Part shown: piece after piece, positions 46,240 to 57,700 of the stretch | Numbering within the stretch: the first letter of the stretch is position 1 | Layout of the letters: each line of letters starts with the position of its first letter | NCBI GenBank assembly: GCA_026260175.1 | Contig: JAKCWW010000185.1 | Coordinates: 30,252 to 94,251, forward strand | DNA from: Reticulitermes lucifugus | Taxonomy: Eukaryota; Arthropoda; Insecta; Blattodea; Rhinotermitidae | Length of the DNA: 64,000 nt | Reading direction: 5' to 3' | Made by a program: the position numbers and the translations under genes | The notes under the pieces: model-generated | The model's database searches: none | The model's input: the letters and a program-made list of their open reading frames with translations, nothing else | What the model was told of the DNA's origin: nothing

Positions 46240-46624
46240 TACACGTATATATATACATATGTTTGTATGCATGGTACGTACGTATGTGTGTATGTATGTA
46301 TGTATGTATGTATGTGTGTGTGCATGTATGTAGGTATGTGTGTCTGTACGTATGTATGAATGTATGTACGTATGTATGTAAGTGTGTCTGTACGTACGTA
46401 TATATGTATGTATGCACGTATGTATGTGTGTCTGTACATATATGTGTATGTATGTACGTACGTATGTATGTATGTAAGTATGTGTACACGTATGTACGTA
46501 TGTATGTATGTATTTATGTATGTATGTGTGTGTACGAACGTATGTATGTATGTGTATATGTGTGTACGTACGTCCGTACGTATGTATGTATATGTATATG
46601 TGTGTATATATGTATGCATGTGTG
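46240..46624. repeat. (TATG)n/(TACG)n microsatellite array
   Basis: About 385 bp of imperfect tetranucleotide repeat (TGTA with frequent CGTA and TGTG variants). The long frames here on both strands (His-Thr-Tyr-Ile or Met-Tyr-Val-Cys repeats) are translations of the array, not genes. Confidence 0.95.
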
Positions 46625-48095
46625 AAAGCTGCGTGTTCAGGAAGCAAACTCTTGTTAATGTAGACTGATGATAATACGTTGAATCTTTTAGGACTGGAGG
46701 GTACAGACTTTGGTGGTACTTTTTCTGGCTTAGGATGTCTGCCAAAACATTTCTATATCAACATAGATTTCTTCACTTCTACCTTTTCCTTACTCTGCTT
46801 GTATGCGAAAGCGCAGTAACTGTGGTAATTATTGAGCTATAAGTAATAGGATAGTTATGCAGTTTAAGGTAATGCAGTTGGTACTTGCAGCGTAAAAGCA
46901 AATATTTAGTGATTAAAATACACACATGTGTTTACGCAGAAACGCTGACATGCAGTACAATTTTAGGGGGGAAGACTTGGATACATACACAGCGGTCAGA
47001 AACGTTGCATTTTTTTTGGTTTGTATGTTTTGATTAACATCGTGGAGAATGTTAGGCAGCCTATGGTAAAATTTGTCTGTCCTGTGCTGAGCAGTTGGTT
47101 CAAATTAAGCATTGTTGTTGTCTTGCATATCTCAGATGTTTAATGGGAACACATTTTTCAATCACCTTGTGGTCTATGTTATGAATTCAACAATTTCCTA
47201 TTCTTGAATCAGTCGTTGAAGGGAGGGACCTAAGCGCTGTTGATGTATTTATTTTCCCCGTCCGACTCACGAGCTGGAACACATAATTCTGTCGCACACA
47301 TTTTTAAGCACTCTGTAACTAATACTGGGAATTCAACAGTTCTGTATTTTTCTCTGAATCAAGCGGGTCAAAACGAATATTTCTGGCCATTTTTTTACTA
47401 ACTTTGAATTTCCGAACCCACATCAGTTTTTGTGGTTCTCGACTTAGGGGTTGGGGAGGGGGCACTACATTAGAGCCTATATAGAGGTGTTGAAGATAGT
47501 TTTATCCGAAAGCGCGTGGGAGGCAGAAGGATTATTTTTATTTCGTAACTAAATTGTAGATATACGTGGCTTAAAACCTCGGATTGCCAATGCTGCACAA
47601 ATGTATGATGAGGGATCCGAGATGGAGATGATTATGTCCGGAATAAGCTAATCTCAAGTCCGGTGCCCCATTAGTCCATAATTCTTCTGATACCGAGCCA
47701 AAATTTATTTTTTTGTGTTTATTCGAAGTACAATCCGAAACAAAATACCCGTCTTGCAATGCAAGACTTCACATATTGTCATTGACGCAGCTGAGGTTAG
47801 ATGGCAGGGCGGTGTATGAACAGATAGCGAAACGCGCCTGTGCAAGGTATCCTGGGTCTATCTATCAGCGCAGTCCTATCCCATCAGTCGGGTTCCGTCC
47901 ACCATCAGTACTGTTGTGCGGACAGGGGAACGTGAGGGGCGTTTCCATGACTCGGTGACAGTAAGCTGAAACACCACGTGCAGTTTCTAGGGAGATCGAG
48001 AAAAAGGGACACTCTCGCTCCCAAATTTGTTTAACCGGTTTGCTTTCCTGTGAAGTGCAAAGAAGAAGCTTTGTTAATATTTTCGGTTTTGCAAA
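46625..48095. promoter_or_regulatory. BicC upstream region and 5' untranslated sequence
   Basis: The last 300 bp before the BicC start (47790-48000) are richer in CpG than the surroundings and probably hold the promoter. No TATA box stands out. The rest has no recognised element. Confidence 0.35.
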
Positions 48096-51000
48096 ATGCA
48101 TCCAGATCAGAAAGGCTCAGATACTTTGTCACAAGTATCAGATGGAGGAGCAGCTGGAACAAGTGTTTCTGGACAAGGCAGCAGTTTTGGAGGAAGCAAT
48201 GAAAACCTTCGAGAACTTGTTACAGCTTTGGAATTATCAGGGATCGAAGAACTTCATGAAGAACGATTCCGTGTTGACAGACGAAAACTGGAACACATGA
48301 TTTTAGGTATGAATTCGTTTGTTAAAATAGCGACCGTCAAACTGCAGCACTTAAGATGTTTTATTTTATTAATAAATCAGTAAAATCCACAGTATAATAT
48401 AACGTTTGAAAACGGAAAGTATGTACTTCACACAAGGTAATCTTTATTTTTTTACGTTGTGGCATCCTTGTTAACTACAGTTTGTTAGTCAACGTTTCGA
48501 TTTAGCATCAAGACAAAACAAACTTGCCCCATTAAATTGTTTTGGAACTGAATAGTGTGTATATTCTTCATACAATACATATTGGCTTTGTAGAAACTCG
48601 ACGTAGCGACGCCTTGACAAAATTCTGAGGCAAATTATCTATGGGCAGGTATAGAGAGGATTGAATCGCAGAGGGCAGTTTTGTCATATCACTGTTTACT
48701 TAGCCGAGATACAAGAAATCGTATTTCAGCATAGTGTTTAAGTATTTGTAATATTGTTCTCAATGTGACATTTTCCATAGCGCTCTGTAACAGAGAAAAT
48801 TGAGTCATCGAAATTTAGGAACACGACTCAATCGACTTGAATCCTAACCTCCAGGTGGTAGTTGCTGTTAACGTATGTTACGAAAATACAGATTGGGCGT
48901 GTTTGCTTACTACTAATATCATTTAAACGTCCAAAATTTGAGAAAAATAATTTTCTCTGCATAAAATTTCCCCTGTGAGGCTTTTGGATTGAAAGAGAAT
49001 TGGTAACACGTATTTACAGGTCGGTGGCCATTTTCTTGTGTCATGTTACCTCGACACAGAATGCTATTTGGGTTTAAAAACGCTGCTTGTGTTTTTAGAG
49101 TAGGTGACTCGGTTTGTATAAAATGTAAGTTGTTCTTTGTTTTAGAAAGTAAGATAAAAAAGTGTCTGTATTAGAGCACCGATTTTGAGTATGTATGTCC
49201 AATTAAGATGGCCACCCAGCTTTACAACGCCACGTTCTCCGGTCTGTGTGTGTGTGTGTGTGTGTATGTATGAGGTGGGGGAGGAAGGGGTTGGTGGGGA
49301 GGAAGGCGTCAGCTTTGATGCCTGTATGCGCATAAGTTCTGCTTAGGAAATGTTGACTACTGACATGCTTCTCTTTAGAGTGATGATATCGGATGTTTCT
49401 TTTCCTGCTTGACCGATAAACGCCGGCCCAACGCTCCAACCGACGCTCCGCCAGCCTTGCGTCGTACACTGCATGTCGGGGAGGTTTAACAGTCGATGAC
49501 AGGAGCTAGACAAACGATAGCAGTGATAATAACCTTCAGCTAATAAAGCTCGCTAGATTGTCAGGGTGACGCTTATCGGTCAAGAAGAAAAGAAAACACC
49601 CTATATCTGTCACAGATTGCCAACCTCACGAGACGACCTACGCTATTTTACCCAATTCGTTTAAAGTCGAAGAGGCAACATTGTAATTCCTCTTATGCTT
49701 ACATTTATGTTGATGTAACAGTTACATTGATTCATACTGCCCTGCATTTCTTAAACATCATGCGTACAGTCAAATATCAAAGAATTCGTAAGTTACATTA
49801 TAACAGCAGTTGCCTTAATTCTCTACAAAACTTCGGTTCGTCATCGAACCATCTTCAAGGAGACAAAATAAATAATAACTTGCGATTACATGTATCAGTA
49901 TATGGAGTAATCCGACATAAAATCTCGTCAGTATTACGTATATGTAGTTATGTCTTCCTATCTTGCTTCAGGTATTAAAATATGTGGATGAACTAATTAA
50001 AATTCTAAAAGTGACGTACTAAGGATCTTAATACCGTACATACATTCATTCAATCTGTAGTCTGTCTTACGACAGGTCCGTAGCCTCTTCCATAGCGAGC
50101 TCTCCACAGGGTGCGATCTAGTGTTTCCTCTTTCAATTTCCAGTATCTTCTCTTTTCCTTAAGNNNNNNNNNNNNNNNNNNNNNNNNNNNNNNNNNNNNN
50201 NNNNNNNNNNNNNNNNNNNNNNNNNNNNNNNNNNNNNNNNNNNNNNNNNNNNNNNNNNNNNNNNNNNNNNNNNNNNNNNNNNNNNNNNNNNNNNNNNNNN
50301 NNNNNNNNNNNNNNNNNNNAACTGATCTTCTCCATTCTTCTCCAGCACCACATTTCAAAACTTTCCAGGTATTTCTGGTCTACCATACATACCATACGTA
50401 TTATTGTATGACCCACCACTGACAAGCTGTGTCGCGTTATAGGATATTTCCAAGTAACCAAAATTATCTATCAGGCTGGAGGGCCGCTTATACGGGTGTA
50501 TCAGAAGCAGAAGGACGGACACCATTCCCAATATGCTCTTGCTCTCTGTAATTATCATTAAAGAAACCCTGCATAATGTGGTTTGATTCGATCTCTTTGT
50601 TTATGGTTCACGTTGCTGTTGGTGACACTAGATGGTGTTGTATAATAAGATGATTAATCAGATGGAAAGGGTGCGAAGGAAGTGGTCGTGGCCTAATCTG
50701 TGTCCTTGAAGGATTCAGAAATACCACGAAAACCAACAGACTAGCCAGACTTTGGTATGAGATTCGAAAGCGAGGCATCTCAAATACAAAACAGGAATTC
50801 TAGTAAATCTTTCGCGATATTCCTTAATCTCCAAAAATTAGTAAGTACAGTACGCCGCCAACCAATTACAGGGCGATGTTGTATCTGACTCTTTTCGTTC
50901 CAGATTTGAATAATCCTTATTTGTATGCGTGCTCTTATCAGCGAAATACGTAGGAGTTTCAGAAGTGGACACACTTCTTCCATACTTGCCTACAAATGAT

Positions 51001-54000
51001 GCTGAGTACAAGTTTCGTAATTTGACCGCATTACCAGTTACTTTGTTATTTAATGGATGTTGTAAGACGCAATGATTAGTAGATTAACAAAATATATCAA
51101 ACTTTGTTCTTGTAGGTAAGAGCTCTTAATGTCATGAAGTTAATGACTCGAAAGTGCAGCTAGGCTCTAGCGTAATGTAAGCTATCTGCATTAAATTTGA
51201 GAGCTGCGAAGTATGCAGGTCTACTCATTATGTTCTGACGTGATATGCATAATTTTTAATTCGACAAAGTATGTTTACGAATTTCTTAAATTTGCTACAT
51301 AGGGATCATTAAAAGTGTTGACGTATTTACGTAATGCCCTTGTTGATGAAGAATTTTTTTGAAAAGCTAGCAGTTAGCTTCTGAAGACATATTCTGCTTA
51401 TTGGATATAATCAAAAGTCTTTGGAGGATTGCTCATGTCGTCTAACATTAATTGGTTGGCAAGCACCTTCAAGTACCCTAAATATGCACATGTGTATGTT
51501 TGATGACCGATCTAGTTGACTCATTCGTCAACACTTTTTAAGTGTTTGCTTCGAATCTCGGCCAGCAAGGTTCATAACCATTTTCACAGCAGTGGACTAC
51601 TGGTCGTTTTCCTGAACCAGATGAATCTAGTCCACATCCTATCCCATTTCATTAAGATCCGTTCTAATATTATCCTCCTATCTACCCTTGTTACTTCCAA
51701 GTGGTCTTTTCCCTCAAGGTTTTCTAACTAGTATTTCACTGCAACTTATTTCTATCTATTGTGCATGCTACATGTCCGGTCTCTCTCAGCATCCTTGTTT
51801 TCATCACCGTAAAATATATGGCGGAGATTATAAATTATGAAGCTCACAAAATTTTATGTTTTCTTCAGGCTCCGACATATTTATGTCATAAAAGCGGTTC
51901 TCTTATGTTACCTACATGACAAGGGGGAAACTCGTGCCTTCTTCCTTGCATTTGCTTTCACAAATCAGCCCGGAAACCTTAGAACATGTCCGAGCTTCTT
52001 GTTCTTTTATTCCGTCTCTCCTGGCAAATTCCTGGATGACACATTTAATTAGGCCACGACCTTGACACTGCGTGTCCTTTCCAATTCACAATATACAAAT
52101 CGTCCACATCTTATGTCATTAGGCCTATAGTCAGGAGTACCGACAGCATCATTAAATAAACAACAATTAAATCTGTCATTAGAATGTAGCTTTAAGTAGA
52201 ATATTATTACGCTCGCTGATCTCAGTGACCGCGCGGTCTAATGCTTGGGTCTGCTGCAGCTCGCTTGCTGGGATTGAGGGTTCGAATTCCGCAGGCGACA
52301 TGGATGTCTCTGTCTTCTGAATATTGTGTGTTGTCAGATAGAGGTCTCTGAGTTGGGCCGATCACTTGTCCAGAGAAGTCATACCAAGTGTGGCGTGTCT
52401 GAGTGTGATCGCGGAACCTCAACAATGAGGAGGCCTTGGCCCAGAAGGGGCTGTCGAGCCATAAAATAATTATTACGCTCAGGAAAAGAGAATTCATTAT
52501 AGCTATAGAAGAAAGTGGGTAATTTTATTTGCTGTAATTCGCAACACTGAGGTACTTTTTATGTTCGTTAGTTCATCTACGCATACTGATAGAGTATCAT
52601 GGTCATCCATCACAATATCACTCTCTGTGTTACGAAGTTGATAGGGATGCAGAGATTATGACTAAAAGAGTGGGAAAGCCTAATCATCTTACAGATTCAG
52701 CTTCGTGGAAATACTTTCACGCAGTGGGCCTAAAAGAATCGTGAACTGACGTATTTCATAGAAACATTTCAAATAGCTAAAACGGATCTCTTCAGAACTG
52801 TATTTTTTTGCTAAAAAAAACATTTTGGAATACGTAACGTGTGATATGAATCATTTAATTAAATACACGTAACAAAATTAATTGCTAATTTTATGTATTT
52901 GTAATTAAAGTGCGTAAAATTGTAGATTTTTCCAACACAATAACACGCGGCGGTTCATATGTGATTCTTTTTCGAGGCGATGTATTGGACACTATTACCG
53001 GGGTACACAAAATGTGCAGTTTATGTAATCACAAGGATTTGTTACGCTTATTTGTAGAAGTGGAACAGACGGCTGGTAGTAGCTTTCATTTTGTATGACT
53101 TAAGGCCTACTTACATTCACCATGGAGAGTTCTACCGAAAAGCCGCTATAGGCTCTACTCCCTCATGTTCCGCCGAAATGAACCTAAGCCTTCTTCTCGT
53201 CGCACATCAGACATTTGTGGAACTGCTTGCAACATCTAGTGCAGTAGAAGTCCCTAACAATGATCTTTTACGCCAGGTTATCGTGGTATGAAATTTTGTA
53301 GTCTTATTATTAAGCTATCAGGTTTAAGTCTCGATAGGAGTACCACGCACCCTTAACGGGCATTTTTACTCTGTTCTTTAATCTCTTCAGACGCAGGGTC
53401 AATATGACCAGCCGTCTCATTTAATATATTTACTCTTAAATATTCATAATCAATTGCTCACTTTATTCGATGCTGTACATCAGGTGCGCCCCCAGAATTT
53501 TTCGCTGGAGGGGGATCTGACCCTGAGGCTATGTATAATTTATGCTTGATTTTAAAAATTATGTTATAAAAATCATGTAAGTATAATATAACACTGTTCG
53601 CAACTGCTTTTACGTATATACAAATACAAATACATGTTCCATGACTCAATCACGTGGTCCTATCTTTTTGCTTTTTTTTAATTTTATTAATTTATTTTTC
53701 AGAATTCTAATGTACTAGACATCAACCGTTTTCAGTGGCTGATTTCGGCTGAAGGGTAAATGACGTAAAACTTGTAATATCATAATATCTACAAAAGCGG
53801 TGTTTTTTAAATTTCGATTTTGGGGGGTTTTGATGGGGGCTTCAGCCCGGCAGCTCCCCTGGGGTGCGCCCCTGCTCTACATAACGCACGTATTCGAAAT
53901 AGCGCCTTTAAGTAACAGACGAATTAATCACAGAGTTTCTACTATGGCCATAAAAGGAACGGATCAATGGAAAAATTAAACACATTTTCTTGAAGGGCGT

Positions 54001-54710
54001 TGTTATCCTAAACATAACAACCATTTGGTTAGAATGTAATTGTGATAGATTTGTTTACCTTTACACATATACTTGAGGTGAATATAATTATATATCGACA
54101 GACTGTGTTGTGTAAAATGTCACACTTGGCTAATTTATTTCGAAGCACTCCCCTAGCTTGTACCTGAAATACTGCCTTCCTGGCGTGACTTTCATCTCTA
54201 TAACAATGCCGTACAGCCCTTATTTTTATCGCGTCAAACACTATCAGACGTACGAGCTTCGAGACTTAAATTGGTGTCGCTAATGTAGCTCACATAAGTA
54301 GTATTGCTATCTGTCTGTTCTCCTGAAACTGTGTGGTAGTGTGTAATGTAATGTTCATAAAGGCTGTTGGACATTACAATAAAGTTGTCTGATTAAAGTC
54401 ACACGTGCAAAGCATGACTCGAGTCATGCTGTATTCCAGGGCAGAATAAAGGCACTTGTAAATCATATCTGTGGTACCAGCAGTCAAATCTACACTAGCA
54501 ACTTCAGGACAAATATTTCCTTCATACAGCTTCGCTTTCTGCGCCAGTCTTTCAAAAGACAACATGTTTAACTCCCTGTACTATTACTCATACACTTGTT
54601 TTTAATCAGTGTGTACTTGTAATTTACTAACTTATCTACATATCGTAACTTTACAAGCTGGCTGATGATGTAATGACAAGGAAGAATTAGGGATGCGTTA
54701 TAATTGTAAT

Positions 54711-54757
<47 letters not shown>

Positions 54758-57700
54758 TTAGATAACGAAACATGTTCATAAACACACACACACCTTGACG
54801 TGTTCTTCGTTCCTAAACCAATTTATATACTAAATCACCTGAGTGGACATTTTCTTACTGAAAATTTTTAACACTACTTGTAAGATTATATTATTTCCTT
54901 TGTTCTTTGTTTGTTTGTTTGTTTGTTTGTTTGTTTCTTTCTTTCTTTCTTTCGGGGTTTTAAACGCCGAAGTTAAACTACGTTTTAGAGAACCACATTA
55001 CTTCGAGCGAAAACTTATTAAAACGAAGCGAAGGCAGTCGAAACAACATAAAGGTAATTTTATTCTGTAATCACCGTGCATCTTTTCACAGTCACTATTT
55101 ACATACACCAACTGGATGCACTTTATTTAAAAAACTGTATAGTTTTTTAAAACATATTTAAACATATGTCGGGTTTTTAAAAAGTTTTTAAATATGTTTT
55201 AAAAAACTATACAGTTTTTTAAATAAAGTGCATCCAGTTGGTGTATGTAAATAATAAAGGTAATTATTAGCAAATTTAGGAAGGATACTACTTTTGTGGG
55301 AATATAATGTATTTTCGTCGACTTAATCGCGAAACCAGCCTTAAATTCAACTTTTCAAAAACAACTTGATTACTTGGAGTGGGCTTGTCTTAAATAAATT
55401 CTATGATATAAGACCTACTTTAAGTTATTGATAATTGCACATCTATTCAAAACAGTATATCTGCCTTTGTTACGGAATTCGAAAAAGAAAACATAGTTAT
55501 GGCTGGAGCTGTTGCCATAACTCAATTATTTAAAATGCTATTCTCACAAATTTTTGAGATAAATTTTATTTTATTGTTCCTTCTATTGCGCTTGTCCTTC
55601 GAGTGGTCTCGATCAGTGTGGTTTTATGATCAAAAGTTTGTGTACATCTTTCGTTTTACCTTGTTGGGTGTCCTGCCTAAGTGAGGCAGGAGAATTATTG
55701 ACATAGGAATCTACCATTTTCAACGAAAATTTATATTAATTTTTGTAATGTAACTTTTCTTAAATTATTGCGTTCTACAATTATTCCTCAACAAGGCCCC
55801 TTTTCATACCGTTAGGATTAATAATAATTCTCCGTCATAGAGTGACTAAGTTCAGGTATGCTGCAGGAGATATGAAGAAATACACGTATTTTTATACGTA
55901 CAGAACATGCAAGCATAAAATGTTGTGTATGTGCAAAGAGCAATGAAGAACTGAAATGTAAGTCTGAGGTGTAGTTACTGCCATGATACCGAGTTTCGCC
56001 GGTATATTTTGATGTCGGCATATCATACTGGTGCGTGTGACAGTGTGGTGGCGCGGTGACAGAATTCTGCAAGACAGACATGTCACAACTTAACAACTCC
56101 CGACCCCATTATCGGTTTATGTCAAAGCTTTGAACATATACCGATGGTCATAGTGACAGCGATATTATTTATGTCATCCTAGTCGGCGACGTTGCCCGTG
56201 TGGGTCATCAGCTTAAATTCTTGTATTGTCCTAAATTCCTGTTTACAGCATCTCATTCTTCACGCTATAGTTTTATAATTCCGCGCGACCTCGTGACTTA
56301 AAATCCTCTTTACATCATTTTGATCGTCGCTCTGTAGGTATACAATTCGACGTAAACTGATATCTACATGGTTTTCTTTATCTCTTCCTGCATGTAATAA
56401 TCTCTTCGTTTATCGGCCTTTCGATTTGTCACGTATGCGGCCGTTTCTTTGCCTGACTGTTTATCCAGATATGTTCTCTTTTCTGTCACTAGTGGATGAC
56501 ACATATGGCCCTTGTCTGACTACCGCACTTTATTACTGATTTTCCTAAATTCAAATACATTCTACAGTAAATTATGTTACATAATATCAGTAGATTTTTC
56601 CCTTATTCGATTACATGTTTAACTTTCGCTTTCGAAATCTACCTTTCCAGCTGAGATTTTTAAAATAAAACACGTATTTTGTTAAGGAGCCGCGATAGCG
56701 CAGTCGGTATAGTGGCCAGGCTATGAGATGGAATTTTTCGATTTCCGGTAGAGGCAAGAGATTTACTCGTATCTCGTCTCCAAAGAATCCAGGCCGGCCC
56801 TGGCCTCCATCCAGCCTCCTATTCAAGGGAGAGCGCGGTCTCTTTCCTCGGGAGTAAAACGGGTGGGGCATGAAGTTGACAATTCACCTGAAACTAGTGC
56901 CGAGATTAAGAATGAGTGGGGCTGTACCTCCACTCCTCCATACGTCCTAATGGTGTGGATAAGGGTAACGTGTACTTGTCCTCTTCGCTAATAACCTCAC
57001 ATATTCACTCTTTACTATTTTTCTTCAAAATGTAGTCTTTATTTTATTACCACATTTTTATAGAAAATTGAGTCATTATTGCTGTAATTGCACATTTTAC
57101 GTCGTCCATTTCTGCAAATAATGTATGCTCATCCGAGTAACATAGGAAGACGATACACTCAGCTCCTTATTTACACCCTAGTTACTTTTCTCAAGAAGGG
57201 GGCGTAAATAAAAGAGGTGTCAATAAAAATATTTCCATCAGACATAAGGGGTCAGCGTAATAGAAGGAAGCCACCCAAAGGGCGTTACAGAGAAAATGAG
57301 AAAGTATAAACTAAGAATTGGTATAAAGGGGCAACGGACGTTAAATAAAAAAGGCGTAAAACAAACGGGCGCAAAACAAAGGCTGAGGGTATGTAGACCT
57401 CACCTTGACAAACTAGACAGTAGGGGAAGTAACTCTGTTCAGCATGTTAATTCGAATATGAATATTAAAATGGCAAGTCACCTCAAATTACACAATCGAT
57501 GGTGAAAACCAGCAGGTATTTTTTTCGTGGAATAATTTTAGGACAGCAATTGACCTTTATGCTAAAACTGGCTTTGATTGATTGATTGATTGACTTTGTT
57601 ATTATTTCAAACTGTGGCTCGCGAAACAATTGGGATTAAGTGAAATATGTCGTGGAATTATTCTTAAATTCTGTGTCGGTACTCTTGGCTTTGTAAGTAT

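Noticed and set aside
46188-46745. 185-codon frame on the minus strand (and overlapping frames on both strands)
   Set aside because: It is the translation of a TATG/TACG microsatellite; every phase is open.
50050-50461. Frames running through 50164-50319
   Set aside because: They cross 156 N; only the ends are real, and those belong to a LINE tail.
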